A DNA stretch of 64,000 nucleotides from JAAUUJ01 sp964392245 (GTDB taxonomy: Bacteria > Cyanobacteriota > Cyanobacteriia > Thermostichales > Thermostichaceae). The first letter of the stretch is position 1. Every line of letters begins with the position of its first letter. The stretch is taken from positions 5,495 through 69,494 of the forward strand of contig CAYMOX010000016.1 in assembly GCA_964392245.1 (NCBI GenBank), written 5' to 3'. This document shows, piece by piece, positions 45,380 through 54,647 of the stretch. The notes under the pieces are model-generated. The model did not search any database and was not told where the DNA came from. It saw only the letters and a program-made list of their open reading frames with translations. The translations under genes and the position numbers were made by a program.

Positions 45380-47653
45380 ATGGAGAGCACCTATTTACTG
45401 GGATTGGCCTGGATTGCCGGAATGCTCTGTCGCTCCTTGCCTGCTGGATCCACATGGGGATGGATCTGGCCCTTGCTGGTGGGGATCCTCGGTGCTGCTC
45501 TCAGTCTTCGTCGCCCCGCCTTGCTGCGCACCTGGTTGATCGCAGGATTGGTGGGGTTAGTGGCATGGGCCTATCTGGGTTTGCGCACCCCTGTCCCTGG
45601 TCCTCTAGACATCAGTTTGCAGGCTCCGCAACCCCGCGCTACCCTGGCGGGAAAAGTGCTCACCGATCCGCAGGAAACTCGGAGTGGCCGGGTACGCTTC
45701 TGGCTGCAGACCACTCAATTTTTTCCAGAACAGGGTCAGCCCCAGAAGGCTGAGGGCAAACTCTACGTCACCATGGCCTCAGATGTCCTGGAGGACAAGG
45801 ATGTTCATCCCGGTCAGACCCTGGAAATCCTCGGCTCCCTCTATGTACCCAGTCCCTGTCAAAACCCAGGGGGCTTTGACTTTAAGAGCTACTTGCAACA
45901 GCAGGGTGCCTTTGCGGGATTGAGTGCCTATGAGGTCAAGGTGATAGACGAGGGACTATCGTGGGGGGGGTGGTCTTTTCGTCGCCGCATCCGAAGTTCC
46001 CTTGTCCAGGGATTGGGTCCCACTCAGGGGGAGCTCCTAGTCTCTATGGTCTTGGGGTCTCGAGCAGCCGACCTTGACTTTGAACTGGGGGATCAGTTTC
46101 GCGCCGTGGGAATGGCACACGTTCTGGCGGCTTCCGGGTTTCAAGTCTCTTTACTTTTAGGGGTCACCCTCACCCTTCTCCAAAATGCGCTGCCCTGGCA
46201 AAAGCAACTGGTGGGCCTGGGCAGTTTGGGGCTGTTTTTGCTATTGGCAGGCTTCAGTCCGCCTGTGCTGAGGGCTGCCCTCATGGGGTTGGCCTTTGTT
46301 GTAGGCATGGGTGAATCTCCAGCGCAAAAGAAACTGAAGCTTGATCCCCTGGGGCTCCTGTTACTGGCTGCTGTATTCATGCTGGTGATTGATCCCACCC
46401 AGGTTACGAACCTCAGTTTCCAGCTGAGTTTTCTGGCGACGCTGGGCCTGATGGTGGGGGTCAACCCCCTGGTGGCCCGGATGCCCTGGATCCCTCAAGG
46501 AATTGCTGAACCAGCGGCGATCACCCTTTCTGCTCAGCTCTGGACCTTACCCCTTCAACTGAGTGTTTTTGGCAAATTGGCCAACTACTTTCTGGTGGCC
46601 AACCTGCTTACCCTATTCTTTGTCGTCATTATTTCAGTGGTGGGGTTTGCGGTCTGTGGAATTGCCCTGATCAGTCCCCCCCTGGGGGCTCTTCTGGCTC
46701 GTCCCCTCACAGTGCTGATCGTGCCGATGATGAATCTGGTGGGGTGGATTGCCAGTTGGCCAGGTGCGACCTTCAATACGGGCACACTCTCAACCCTACA
46801 AAGCGTGCTTCTCTATGCCCCGCTGGTGGCCCTCACCTTCTGGCCTGCCTGGAGATCCCGGATCCGCTGGCAGGGGACAGCCCTGATCATGGCCGCCATC
46901 TTCTGGCTACCCAACCTGGTGTGGCGGGGACCCGCAGTGAAAATTACAGTGCTCGCCACGGGACGGGCTCCGGTCATGGTAGTGCAGTCGCATCAAGAGT
47001 CCGTGGTCATCAATAGCGGTGCAGATGAAGTTGTGAGCTATGATCTGCTTCCTTTCCTCCGGGGGGAGGGAATTCGGCGGATTGATCATGCGATTGCCAC
47101 CACTGCCGAGGGGTTGATCAATGGAGGATGGACGCAACTGCTTGAGGAAATCTCGATCCGCAACTTCTGGGATGGAGGGGGAGCCAGGGTTTCCGGTCCC
47201 TACACCCAGGTGCTGGCAACCGTGCAGGCCAGTCATGCCATCCAGTATCAATCCCTGCAGCCAGGGGATCGGATTCCCACAAGCTCACTGCTGGATCTTC
47301 AGGTCTTGCACACGGCTCCCCTGGTCTTGAGTCTGACCACTCAACCCCAATCTGCAGAATCCGCCACCTGGCTGTTGCTGGGGACGGCAGATCGGAATGT
47401 GCAGACGTCGGTTCTGCAAAATGCGGCGATTCGTCCGGCCCAGGCGAATTGGATCTGGTGGGATGCCAGCGCACTGTCGCGGGAACTGCTGGAAGGACTG
47501 CAAATTCAGGGGGGGGTGGCCAGTCAAACAGGGGCGACCCCACCGGAACCCTGGTTCCAGGAACAGGGACGGCCACTGTTGAACACGGGCCAGGACGGAG
47601 CTGTCTGCTGGCATCCAGGGATCGACATTTATCCCTGCGGCGCCTGCAGTTGA
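45380..47653 (+). CDS. comEC: ComEC/Rec2-family DNA-uptake channel
   Basis: Inner-membrane channel for single-stranded DNA in natural transformation. 757 residues with about ten membrane spans. The N-terminal external region includes a DUF4131-type beta domain; the competence domain is marked by MVLGSRAADLDFELGDQFRAVGMAHVLAASGFQVSLLLG. The C-terminal 200 residues correspond to the metallo-beta-lactamase-like part, but where the family often shows HxHxDH this copy has IATTAEGLINGG, so the metal site appears lost. Overlaps the convergent phosphatase gene by 25 bp. Confidence 0.9.
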   Translation: MESTYLLGLAWIAGMLCRSLPAGSTWGWIWPLLVGILGAALSLRRPALLRTWLIAGLVGLVAWAYLGLRTPVPGPLDISLQAPQPRATLAGKVLTDPQETRSGRVRFWLQTTQFFPEQGQPQKAEGKLYVTMASDVLEDKDVHPGQTLEILGSLYVPSPCQNPGGFDFKSYLQQQGAFAGLSAYEVKVIDEGLSWGGWSFRRRIRSSLVQGLGPTQGELLVSMVLGSRAADLDFELGDQFRAVGMAHVLAASGFQVSLLLGVTLTLLQNALPWQKQLVGLGSLGLFLLLAGFSPPVLRAALMGLAFVVGMGESPAQKKLKLDPLGLLLLAAVFMLVIDPTQVTNLSFQLSFLATLGLMVGVNPLVARMPWIPQGIAEPAAITLSAQLWTLPLQLSVFGKLANYFLVANLLTLFFVVIISVVGFAVCGIALISPPLGALLARPLTVLIVPMMNLVGWIASWPGATFNTGTLSTLQSVLLYAPLVALTFWPAWRSRIRWQGTALIMAAIFWLPNLVWRGPAVKITVLATGRAPVMVVQSHQESVVINSGADEVVSYDLLPFLRGEGIRRIDHAIATTAEGLINGGWTQLLEEISIRNFWDGGGARVSGPYTQVLATVQASHAIQYQSLQPGDRIPTSSLLDLQVLHTAPLVLSLTTQPQSAESATWLLLGTADRNVQTSVLQNAAIRPAQANWIWWDASALSRELLEGLQIQGGVASQTGATPPEPWFQEQGRPLLNTGQDGAVCWHPGIDIYPCGACS

Positions 47654-48297
47654 CTGAGATAGGTCTCTAGAACTCGCAGTTGCTCAGAAGTCGGACTGGT
47701 GGGGGGATGAACCTGCTTTAACCAGTGCAGCGCTTCTACAACCCGTAGGGATCGGTACTGACAGAGATAAGCCAGACAGACAAGCGGGGACCGTTCCATT
47801 CCCCCTAAGCAATGGACATAGAGAGGCATTTGCCTTTCCTGGGCCCGATGGATTACCTCCACGGCTCGGCCAAGCTCCTCTGGTAACATGGGGGCGGGAT
47901 AGTGGCTGTCAGGTAGGACCAAACGCCCACAGTGGAAGTCGGCACGGACATCTTCGGGTAACTGACCCTCTCGCTCGGAACAGAGGCTCAGAACGGCCAT
48001 GATCTTAGCGGCCTTGAGGACTGCAGCATCTCCTGGACGAGGGAGATCCCCCACCGCCAATTTTCCTGGGATAACCCAGCTAAACCTCAGTCCCCGAGAT
48101 CGTGAGCGAGGACGGTGTTGGGGGGCAAATAAACGGATCAACCAATTCCAGATCTTTTGCAGGAGCGATTCCAGGGAAGAGAACGGCCCAACTCCTGATC
48201 CGGATGACCCATGACGCTCACCCCCTGCTCCCAACGCGGTGATTGCCAACATCAACGGTGTTGAGTTAAAGGACATGGGCACCGCTACACGACCCAT
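47629..48297 (-). CDS. dual-specificity protein phosphatase
   Basis: 222 residues. The cysteine phosphatase loop HCLGGMERS (C-x5-R: Cys163 and Arg169) and the general-acid Asp130 in LPDSHYP are both present. The first 60 residues before the conserved part are not conserved-looking, so the true start may be a later ATG at 48276. Cytoplasmic. Convergent with comEC and upstream of it on the other strand; the two share 25 bp. Substrate not known (protein tyrosine/serine or phosphoinositide-like). Confidence 0.88.
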   Translation of the reverse strand: MGRVAVPMSFNSTPLMLAITALGAGGERHGSSGSGVGPFSSLESLLQKIWNWLIRLFAPQHRPRSRSRGLRFSWVIPGKLAVGDLPRPGDAAVLKAAKIMAVLSLCSEREGQLPEDVRADFHCGRLVLPDSHYPAPMLPEELGRAVEVIHRAQERQMPLYVHCLGGMERSPLVCLAYLCQYRSLRVVEALHWLKQVHPPTSPTSEQLRVLETYLSQLQAPQG

Positions 48298-48359
48298 AAG
48301 CTTTCATAAAGAGTAGATAAACTTATCTTCAGCATACGTGATCCACAGAGGCACTCTTT

Positions 48360-49100
48360 TTAGTCGGGCTGCAATCCGTTTGAGAATCTACGCACAGCTG
48401 CAATTAATCTTTCAGGGATATCAGTAATAACACCTATTACGTTAGGTTGTTTTAGCAGATCCTGTCCATGATCCAGATCATTGACGGTCCAGGGCAAGAG
48501 CGAGATTTGTGAAACATGAGCCTCCTGGAATAGAGCAGGGGTGAGATGCTGCCAGTGGGGAGCCAGGATGGAGGCACCCATCTGCTGGCATCTCTGGCAA
48601 AACAGCTGAGCCCTGACCCTTTCATCTCGAGGGCCCACTGATTTGGGGATCAAAAGCCCGGTACTGACCTCCGGATCACAAAGAAGCACTTTTCGCAGAG
48701 AGGTGTCCAGAAATGATGTCACGATAAACTGTTCAGGATTCAAATAACGCTTGGTTAACTCCAAAAGGAGAGATTCGTATCCGGTCTCCTTCAGTTCCAG
48801 ATCCAGGAGACAGTGAGCCTGCAATAGCTGCAGAACCGACTCAAGGGAAGGGACAGATTTTTGCGCCTGCAGTTCAGCAAAGATCCAGTTCTGAATTGGC
48901 ACACCCCTGAACGCAGGATCGTGGTGAGTGAGGAGGATCCCATCGGCAGAACAGCGCACATCGCATTCAATCATGTCAACCCCAATGGCAAGGGCCCAGC
49001 GAAATCCTGCCAGGGTATTCTCGGCGGCACCAGGCTGACCACGGTGGGCCACGATCCAGGGTCTGCTATTCACCTGGGAGAGGGAAGAGTTCGTCCGCAA
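48360..49100 (-). CDS. glycerophosphodiester phosphodiesterase
   Basis: Hydrolyses glycerophosphodiesters to an alcohol and glycerol 3-phosphate. 246 residues. GDPD motifs: AHRGQPGAAENT (His19, Arg20, Glu27), IECDV (Glu45, Asp47) and HHDPAF (His60, Asp61); the C-terminal PWTVND is also typical. No signal peptide, so probably cytoplasmic. The start overlaps the upstream cpcT gene by 35 bp, implying cotranscription. Confidence 0.93.
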   Translation of the reverse strand: MRTNSSLSQVNSRPWIVAHRGQPGAAENTLAGFRWALAIGVDMIECDVRCSADGILLTHHDPAFRGVPIQNWIFAELQAQKSVPSLESVLQLLQAHCLLDLELKETGYESLLLELTKRYLNPEQFIVTSFLDTSLRKVLLCDPEVSTGLLIPKSVGPRDERVRAQLFCQRCQQMGASILAPHWQHLTPALFQEAHVSQISLLPWTVNDLDHGQDLLKQPNVIGVITDIPERLIAAVRRFSNGLQPD

Positions 49101-49668
49101 AACTGGCCAGTTTCACAAACTGAAAGGGTCCCGAAAGTGAACCCCAGATCACCTGATCAGTCGCGGGGTCCAGCCCCTGATCCAGGCTCCAGAAGCGGGC
49201 ATCAGTCAATTCAAACTCAGCCCGCAGATAGGTTCGCTGTTCCCGACGCACCACGATGCAGGTTTTCCCAGGAATACTTTTGCCTCTATAGGAAGCTCCA
49301 GTCCACTCCACCTCAGTAATGCAGCCGGGTAAGACCTCCAAATCTGCAGATGTCAGGTGACGTAATCGCAGCCGATCCTGGCCTGCCCCTGCAAAAGCCT
49401 GAGGATCCCGCAAACCGTAATTCTGGATGCGGATGCCAGTGGTGTCCTCCTGTAAGCAAATGACTCGTTGTCGATAGGGTTGTTGTAGGGCGATATCGTA
49501 GGCCTGCTCTACATAAAAACTCAATCCCCCCAGCAGATCCACAGACAATGGACACTGAAAAACGTGGATATTGGCAAACCAGACAGGCTCCCTTCTTGCC
49601 TGCTCAGCATTGTTAAAATGCCCCGCCATCCATCCGGCCAGTCGCTGCACTTGTGGAGAGAAGGTCAT
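49066..49668 (-). CDS. cpcT: CpcT/CpeT-type phycobiliprotein bilin lyase
   Basis: Attaches phycocyanobilin to the beta-subunit cysteine (Cys-153) of phycocyanin or phycoerythrocyanin. 200 residues from the ATG at 49668. Family features: PVWFANIHVFQCPLSVDLLGGLSFYVEQAYD near the N terminus, LPGCITEVEWTGASYRGKSIPGKTC, and REQRTYLRAEFELTDARFWSLDQGLDP towards the end. The 3' end overlaps the glycerophosphodiesterase gene by 35 bp. It is divergent from the str operon. Fits the heme oxygenase at 959 in a phycobilisome-making cell. Confidence 0.93.
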   Translation of the reverse strand: MTFSPQVQRLAGWMAGHFNNAEQARREPVWFANIHVFQCPLSVDLLGGLSFYVEQAYDIALQQPYRQRVICLQEDTTGIRIQNYGLRDPQAFAGAGQDRLRLRHLTSADLEVLPGCITEVEWTGASYRGKSIPGKTCIVVRREQRTYLRAEFELTDARFWSLDQGLDPATDQVIWGSLSGPFQFVKLASFADELFPLPGE

Positions 49669-49708
49669 GAGCATGCACACTCGCGGGCCTGTGAAATCCT
49701 ACAACCAT

Positions 49709-49738
49709 TTGACACTTGAGTGCCTTCCTTGCTAAATT
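49709..49738 (+). promoter_or_regulatory. promoter for the str operon
   Basis: A perfect -35 TTGACA (49709-49714) and TAAATT -10 (49733-49738), 18 bp apart, about 50 bp before rpsL. It lies between rpsL and the divergent cpcT gene. Confidence 0.7.
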
Positions 49739-49789
49739 TGTTCTTCGTTGCCGTCTGATGCTTCATCAGGACATCCTGCCAAGCCGTCT

Positions 49790-50194
49790 ATGCCTACCAT
49801 TCAACAGCTGGTTCGAGAAGAGCGAAGTGTTGCTCTGGAAAAAACAAAGTCGCCTGCGCTTAAAAGTTGCCCTCAGCGTCGCGGTGTTTGTACCCGAGTC
49901 TACACCACAACTCCGAAAAAACCCAACTCAGCGCTACGCAAAGTGGCCAGGGTTCGCCTCACCTCAGGGTTTGAGGTAACTGCCTATATTCCAGGGATCG
50001 GCCACAACCTGCAGGAACACTCCGTGGTTATGATCCGTGGCGGGCGGGTTAAGGATCTGCCTGGGGTGCGCTACCACATCATTCGTGGCACCCTGGATGC
50101 GGCTGGGGTCAAAGATCGTCTCCAGGGCCGCTCTAAGTACGGGGCCAAGCGACCCAAAAAAGATGGCGGTGCTGCTCCCGCTAAGAAGAAATAA
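49790..50194 (+). CDS. rpsL: 30S ribosomal protein S12
   Basis: Decoding-centre protein of the small subunit. Starts MPTIQQLVREERSVALEKTKSPALKSCPQRRGVCTRVYTTTPKKPNSALRK and has the universal loop PGIGHNLQEHSVVMIRGGRVKDLPGVRY. 134 residues, with a basic C-terminal extension (KKDGGAAPAKKK). The frame opens upstream, but the ATG at 49790 is the expected start. First gene of the str operon, with a promoter directly upstream. Confidence 0.99.
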   Translation: MPTIQQLVREERSVALEKTKSPALKSCPQRRGVCTRVYTTTPKKPNSALRKVARVRLTSGFEVTAYIPGIGHNLQEHSVVMIRGGRVKDLPGVRYHIIRGTLDAAGVKDRLQGRSKYGAKRPKKDGGAAPAKKK

Positions 50195-50238
50195 GTATTC
50201 ATTAGTTGAAGACCTTTACGGATTGATCACCCACCCCT

Positions 50239-50709
50239 ATGTCTCGTCGTAATCGTGCCCCTCAACGTCCTGTCAATGCCGATCCCAAGTACGGAAGTCG
50301 GCTAGTTTCTATGCTGATCAGAAAGATCATGCAGCAGGGTAAAGGCTCTGTGGCCACCCGGATCGTCTACGATGCCATGTCGATTATTCAGGAACGCACA
50401 GGAACGGATCCTCTGGTGGTGGTGGAAAACGCAGTCCGCAATGCCACACCCATGGTGGAGGTCAAAGCCCGCCGTGTGGGTGGGGCTACGTATCAGGTGC
50501 CCATGGAGGTGCGAGGTGAGCGGGGAACGTCACTTGCCCTCCGCTGGATTGTCCGTTTTTCTCGAGAACGCCCTGGGCGGAGCATGGCTTCCAAGCTTGC
50601 CAATGAGTTGCTGGATGCCTCCAATGATTCTGGCAACGCGATCCGGCGGCGGGAGGAAACCCACAAGATGGCTGAAGCCAACAAAGCCTTTGCCCATTAC
50701 CGCTACTGA
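50239..50709 (+). CDS. rpsG: 30S ribosomal protein S7
   Basis: 156 residues, the usual bacterial length. Starts MSRRNRAPQRPVNADPKYGSRLVSMLIRKIMQQGKGS and contains the conserved RVGGATYQVPMEV and ALRWIVRFSRERPG segments. It binds the 3' major domain of 16S rRNA and nucleates head assembly. Second gene of the str operon, 44 bp after rpsL. Confidence 0.99.
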   Translation: MSRRNRAPQRPVNADPKYGSRLVSMLIRKIMQQGKGSVATRIVYDAMSIIQERTGTDPLVVVENAVRNATPMVEVKARRVGGATYQVPMEVRGERGTSLALRWIVRFSRERPGRSMASKLANELLDASNDSGNAIRRREETHKMAEANKAFAHYRY

Positions 50710-50824
50710 TCTGTGCTTGGGACGTTCAAGATTGGCATCGAGGTTATCCACAAACAACGTTAGAATCGTAAACGAAAGTTTAGACAGAGACTTAACCTAA
50801 TTCCTAGGGATCGAGGAGGTCATT

Positions 50825-52912
50825 GTGGCGCGTTCAGTACCGCTGGAAAAAGTTCGGAATATTGGGATTGCAGCTCACATTGATGCAGGTAAAACAACAA
50901 CAACCGAGCGGATCTTGTTTTACTCTGGCATCATCCACAAAATGGGTGAGGTGCATGAGGGCAGTGCGGTAACTGACTGGATGGCCCAGGAGCGGGAGCG
51001 GGGCATTACCATCACGGCTGCAGCCATTACCACCAGCTGGCAGGATCACAAGATCAACATTATTGACACTCCGGGACATGTGGACTTCACCATTGAGGTG
51101 GAACGTTCCATGCGTGTACTTGACGGTGTGATTACCGTCCTCTGCTCAGTGGGGGGTGTCCAGCCCCAGACCGAAACGGTTTGGCGCCAGGCGGATCGCT
51201 ATAGCGTTCCTCGTATTGGCTTCATCAACAAGATGGATCGCACAGGGGCTGACTTTTTTCGCGTGGTCAATCAGATGCGGGACCGACTACGCTGCAACGC
51301 TGTTCCGATCCAAATCCCCATCGGCAGCGAAGATCAGTTCCAGGGACTTGTGGACCTGGTGGGCATGCGCACCTATCTCTACACCAATGATCTGGGGACC
51401 GACATTCAGGTGCAGGAGGAAATCCCCGCCGGTGTTAAAGATTTGGTGGATGAATACCGCGCCAAATTAATCGAAGCTGTAGCAGAAACCAACGAATCCT
51501 TAATGGAGCGCTTCTTCGCGGATGATCAATTCACAGAAGAAGAGATTAAAGCGGCGGTGCGTGCTGCCACGATTAGCGGCCAAATGGTTCCCATGTTGTG
51601 TGGATCTGCTTTCAAGAACAAAGGGGTGCAGCGGCTCCTGGATGCCGTGGTCGATTACCTGCCTTCCCCGGCGGAGGTTCCAGCGATCAAAGGTCTCCTT
51701 CCTGATGGGGCTGAAGCCACCCGTACGTCTAACGATGATGAGCCCCTGGCTGCTCTGGCCTTCAAGGTGATGGCGGATCCCTACGGTCGCCTGACCTTCG
51801 TGCGCGTTTATTCGGGGGTCCTGGAGAAAGGAACCTATTCCCTTAACTCCTCCAAGAATAAAAAGGAGCGCATCTCTCGCTTGATTGTCCTGAAAGCGGA
51901 CGACCGGATTGAAGTGGATGAGCTGCGAGCTGGAGATCTGGGTGCTGTTCTTGGTCTTAAGGACACCTTCACTGGAGATACCCTCTGTGATGATAAGAGT
52001 CCCATCATTCTGGAGTCCCTGTTTATTCCTGAGCCCGTTATCTCTGTGGCAGTGGAACCCAAGACCAAGGGCGACTTGGACAAGCTCTCCAAAGCACTGC
52101 AGTCGCTTTCTGAGGAAGACCCTACCTTCCGTGTCTCTGTGGATGCAGAAACAAACCAAACGGTGATCTCCGGCATGGGTGAATTGCACCTGGAGATCCT
52201 GGTGGATCGGATGATGCGGGAATTTAAGGTGGAGGCCAATGTGGGTGCCCCACAGGTGGCGTACCGTGAAACCATCCGCAAGGCCGTCAACAAGGTCGAA
52301 GGCAAATTTGTCCGCCAGAGTGGTGGTCGTGGCCAGTATGGTCACGTTGTCATTGATCTGGAGCCGGGTGAGCCTGGCAGTGGGTTCGAATTCGTCTCCA
52401 AGATCGTGGGGGGTGTGGTTCCGAAGGAGTACATCGGTCCCGCAGAGCAGGGGATTAAAGAGGCTTGTGAATCGGGAGTGGTGGCGGGCTTCCCGCTAAT
52501 CGATGTGCGGGCCACGATGGTGGATGGCTCTTACCACGAGGTGGATTCAAATGAAATGGCCTTCAAGATTGCGGGATCGATGGCCCTGAAGGAGGCTGTC
52601 AGACGGGCAAATCCAGTCATTTTGGAGCCCATGATGAAGCTTGAGGTTGAGGTTCCCGAAAACTTCCTTGGGGATGTGATCGGGGATATCAACTCTCGCC
52701 GTGGTCAGATGGAAGGCATGAACACGGACTCGAATACCGGCATGTCAACCGTGACTGCGAAGGTGCCCCTGTCGGAGATGTTTGGCTACGCCACGGACAT
52801 TCGTTCCAAGACGCAGGGTCGGGGAACCTTTACAATGGAATTCTCCCATTATGACGAGGTTCCTCGTAGCGTTGCTGAGCCCATCATCGCTAAAAACAAA
52901 GGCAATGATTAA
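50825..52912 (+). CDS. fusA: elongation factor G
   Basis: GTPase driving translocation. 695 residues. G domain motifs: AHIDAGKT (G1), the switch region RGITITAAA, DTPGHVDF (G3) and NKMD (G4). The GTG start at 50825 is set by a Shine-Dalgarno GAGGAGG 5 bases upstream. The full length of five domains is present (C-terminal RGTFTMEFSHYDEVPRSVAE). Third gene of the str operon; 115 bp after rpsG. Confidence 0.99.
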   Translation: MARSVPLEKVRNIGIAAHIDAGKTTTTERILFYSGIIHKMGEVHEGSAVTDWMAQERERGITITAAAITTSWQDHKINIIDTPGHVDFTIEVERSMRVLDGVITVLCSVGGVQPQTETVWRQADRYSVPRIGFINKMDRTGADFFRVVNQMRDRLRCNAVPIQIPIGSEDQFQGLVDLVGMRTYLYTNDLGTDIQVQEEIPAGVKDLVDEYRAKLIEAVAETNESLMERFFADDQFTEEEIKAAVRAATISGQMVPMLCGSAFKNKGVQRLLDAVVDYLPSPAEVPAIKGLLPDGAEATRTSNDDEPLAALAFKVMADPYGRLTFVRVYSGVLEKGTYSLNSSKNKKERISRLIVLKADDRIEVDELRAGDLGAVLGLKDTFTGDTLCDDKSPIILESLFIPEPVISVAVEPKTKGDLDKLSKALQSLSEEDPTFRVSVDAETNQTVISGMGELHLEILVDRMMREFKVEANVGAPQVAYRETIRKAVNKVEGKFVRQSGGRGQYGHVVIDLEPGEPGSGFEFVSKIVGGVVPKEYIGPAEQGIKEACESGVVAGFPLIDVRATMVDGSYHEVDSNEMAFKIAGSMALKEAVRRANPVILEPMMKLEVEVPENFLGDVIGDINSRRGQMEGMNTDSNTGMSTVTAKVPLSEMFGYATDIRSKTQGRGTFTMEFSHYDEVPRSVAEPIIAKNKGND

Positions 52913-52935
52913 TTAGATAAGGAAGTAAGAGCACA

Positions 52936-54165
52936 ATGGCACGCGCTAAGTTCGAACGGAACAAACCCCACGTCAACATTGGCACAATTGGCCACGTTGA
53001 CCATGGCAAAACCACCTTAACAGCAGCAATCACATCAACTCTTTCAGCCATGGGTCACTCCAAGGCCAGAAAGTATGACGATATTGATGCTGCACCTGAG
53101 GAAAAGGCGCGGGGTATCACCATCAACACAGCCCACGTGGAATATGAGACTGATATTCGGCACTATGCCCACGTGGATTGCCCCGGTCACGCTGACTATG
53201 TGAAAAACATGATCACCGGTGCCGCACAGATGGATGGAGCGATCTTGGTGTGTTCTGCTGCCGATGGTCCCATGCCCCAAACCCGCGAGCATATCCTGCT
53301 AGCTCGTCAGGTGGGTGTCCCCTCGCTGGTGGTCTTTCTTAACAAGGAAGACATGGTGGATGATGAGGAACTGCTGGAACTGGTGGAACTGGAAGTGCGG
53401 GAGCTGCTCTCTTCCTATGATTTCCCTGGGGACGACATTCCCATTGTCAAGGGTTCAGCTCTCAAGGCCCTGGAAAAAATGCAGGAGGCTCCTAAGACTC
53501 AGCGGGGCGAAGATCCCTGGGTGGACAAGATCTATGAGCTTATGGATGCTGTGGATGAATACATCATCACTCCAGAGCGGGATGTGGATAAGCCCTTCCT
53601 GATGGCAGTGGAAGATGTTTTCTCGATCACCGGTCGTGGCACCGTCGCCACCGGACGCGTGGAACGGGGCAAAGTGAAAGTGGGTGAAACCATTGAGCTG
53701 GTTGGCCTGGGTGAAACTCGTACCACGACCGTTACTGGAATTGAAATGTTCCAGAAGACCCTTGAAGAAGGTCTGGCGGGAGACAACGTGGGTGTATTGC
53801 TTCGGGGTATTCAGAAGAATGAAATTGAGCGGGGTATGGTGCTGGCCAAGCCCAAGTCCATCACGCCCCACACCAATTTTGAGTCGGAAGTTTACATCCT
53901 GAAGAAAGAAGAAGGCGGTCGTCACACCCCGTTCTTCTCTGGCTATCGTCCCCAGTTCTACGTGCGGACCACTGATGTGACGGGTACAATCGCAGCCTTC
54001 ACCGCTGACGATGGCTCGCAACCTGAAATGGTGATGCCCGGTGACCGGATCAAGATGACCGTGGAACTGATCCAGCCGATTGCGATTGAACAAGGGATGC
54101 GTTTTGCTATCCGTGAGGGTGGCCGCACTGTGGGTGCTGGTGTTGTTTCCAAGATTCTGGAATAA
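52936..54165 (+). CDS. tuf: elongation factor Tu
   Basis: Delivers aminoacyl-tRNA to the ribosome as the EF-Tu-GTP ternary complex. 409 residues with GHVDHGKT (G1), DCPGHADYVKNMITGAAQMDGAILV (G3) and NKED (G4). 23 bp after fusA. A large hairpin separates it from rpsJ. Confidence 0.99.
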   Translation: MARAKFERNKPHVNIGTIGHVDHGKTTLTAAITSTLSAMGHSKARKYDDIDAAPEEKARGITINTAHVEYETDIRHYAHVDCPGHADYVKNMITGAAQMDGAILVCSAADGPMPQTREHILLARQVGVPSLVVFLNKEDMVDDEELLELVELEVRELLSSYDFPGDDIPIVKGSALKALEKMQEAPKTQRGEDPWVDKIYELMDAVDEYIITPERDVDKPFLMAVEDVFSITGRGTVATGRVERGKVKVGETIELVGLGETRTTTVTGIEMFQKTLEEGLAGDNVGVLLRGIQKNEIERGMVLAKPKSITPHTNFESEVYILKKEEGGRHTPFFSGYRPQFYVRTTDVTGTIAAFTADDGSQPEMVMPGDRIKMTVELIQPIAIEQGMRFAIREGGRTVGAGVVSKILE

Positions 54166-54189
54166 CTTCCAGCTGTCCTAACATGATTG

Positions 54190-54244
54190 GGGCTAGCTGC
54201 GGTCTTGCCTCTTCCAGCCCAACGGATGCAGACCCAGCTAGCCC
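54190..54244 (+). promoter_or_regulatory. long hairpin between tuf and rpsJ
   Basis: GGGCTAGCTG (54190-54199), one extra C, and GGTC pair with GACC and CAGCTAGCCC (54231-54244), a 14 bp stem with a single bulged C and a 26-base loop. It is followed by only a loose T-rich stretch (TGTTTAC...TTTC), so it is not a classical strong terminator. It may attenuate or process the transcript between tuf and rpsJ. Confidence 0.7.
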
Positions 54245-54277
54245 TGTTTACTTTCTTTCTCCCTCTGCAGTTGACCC

Positions 54278-54598
54278 ATGACTTCCACTCTTCCTCAACA
54301 AAAGATTCGCATTCGTCTCAAGGGGTATGATCATCGCCTTCTGGATACCTCCTGTGAAAAGATTGTCGAGACCGCCAACCGCACCCAGGCCGTACCTGTG
54401 GGTCCGATCCCTCTGCCCACCAAGCGACGCATCTACTGTGTGCTGCGCTCCCCCCACATTGACAAGGATTCTCGGGAGCACTTCGAAACCCGCACCCATC
54501 GTCGCATCATCGACATCTACTCCCCTTCTTCTAAAACCATTGATGCGCTAATGAAGCTGGATCTGCCTGCTGGGGTGGATATTGAGGTCAAGCTCTAG
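54278..54598 (+). CDS. rpsJ: 30S ribosomal protein S10
   Basis: 106 residues; starts MTSTLPQQKIRIRLKGYDHRLLDTSCEKIV and has the RHIDIYSP-like stretch as RRIIDIYSPSSKTIDALMKLDLPAGVDIEVKL. Part of the 30S head; the homologue NusE also serves in transcription antitermination. Last gene of the str operon, separated from tuf by 112 bp holding the hairpin, as in other cyanobacteria. Confidence 0.98.
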   Translation: MTSTLPQQKIRIRLKGYDHRLLDTSCEKIVETANRTQAVPVGPIPLPTKRRIYCVLRSPHIDKDSREHFETRTHRRIIDIYSPSSKTIDALMKLDLPAGVDIEVKL

Positions 54599-54647
54599 TT
54601 CTGTCAGCTTTTCCGCGCCCCTATCTGAATTGTGAAGGAGATCTGGC

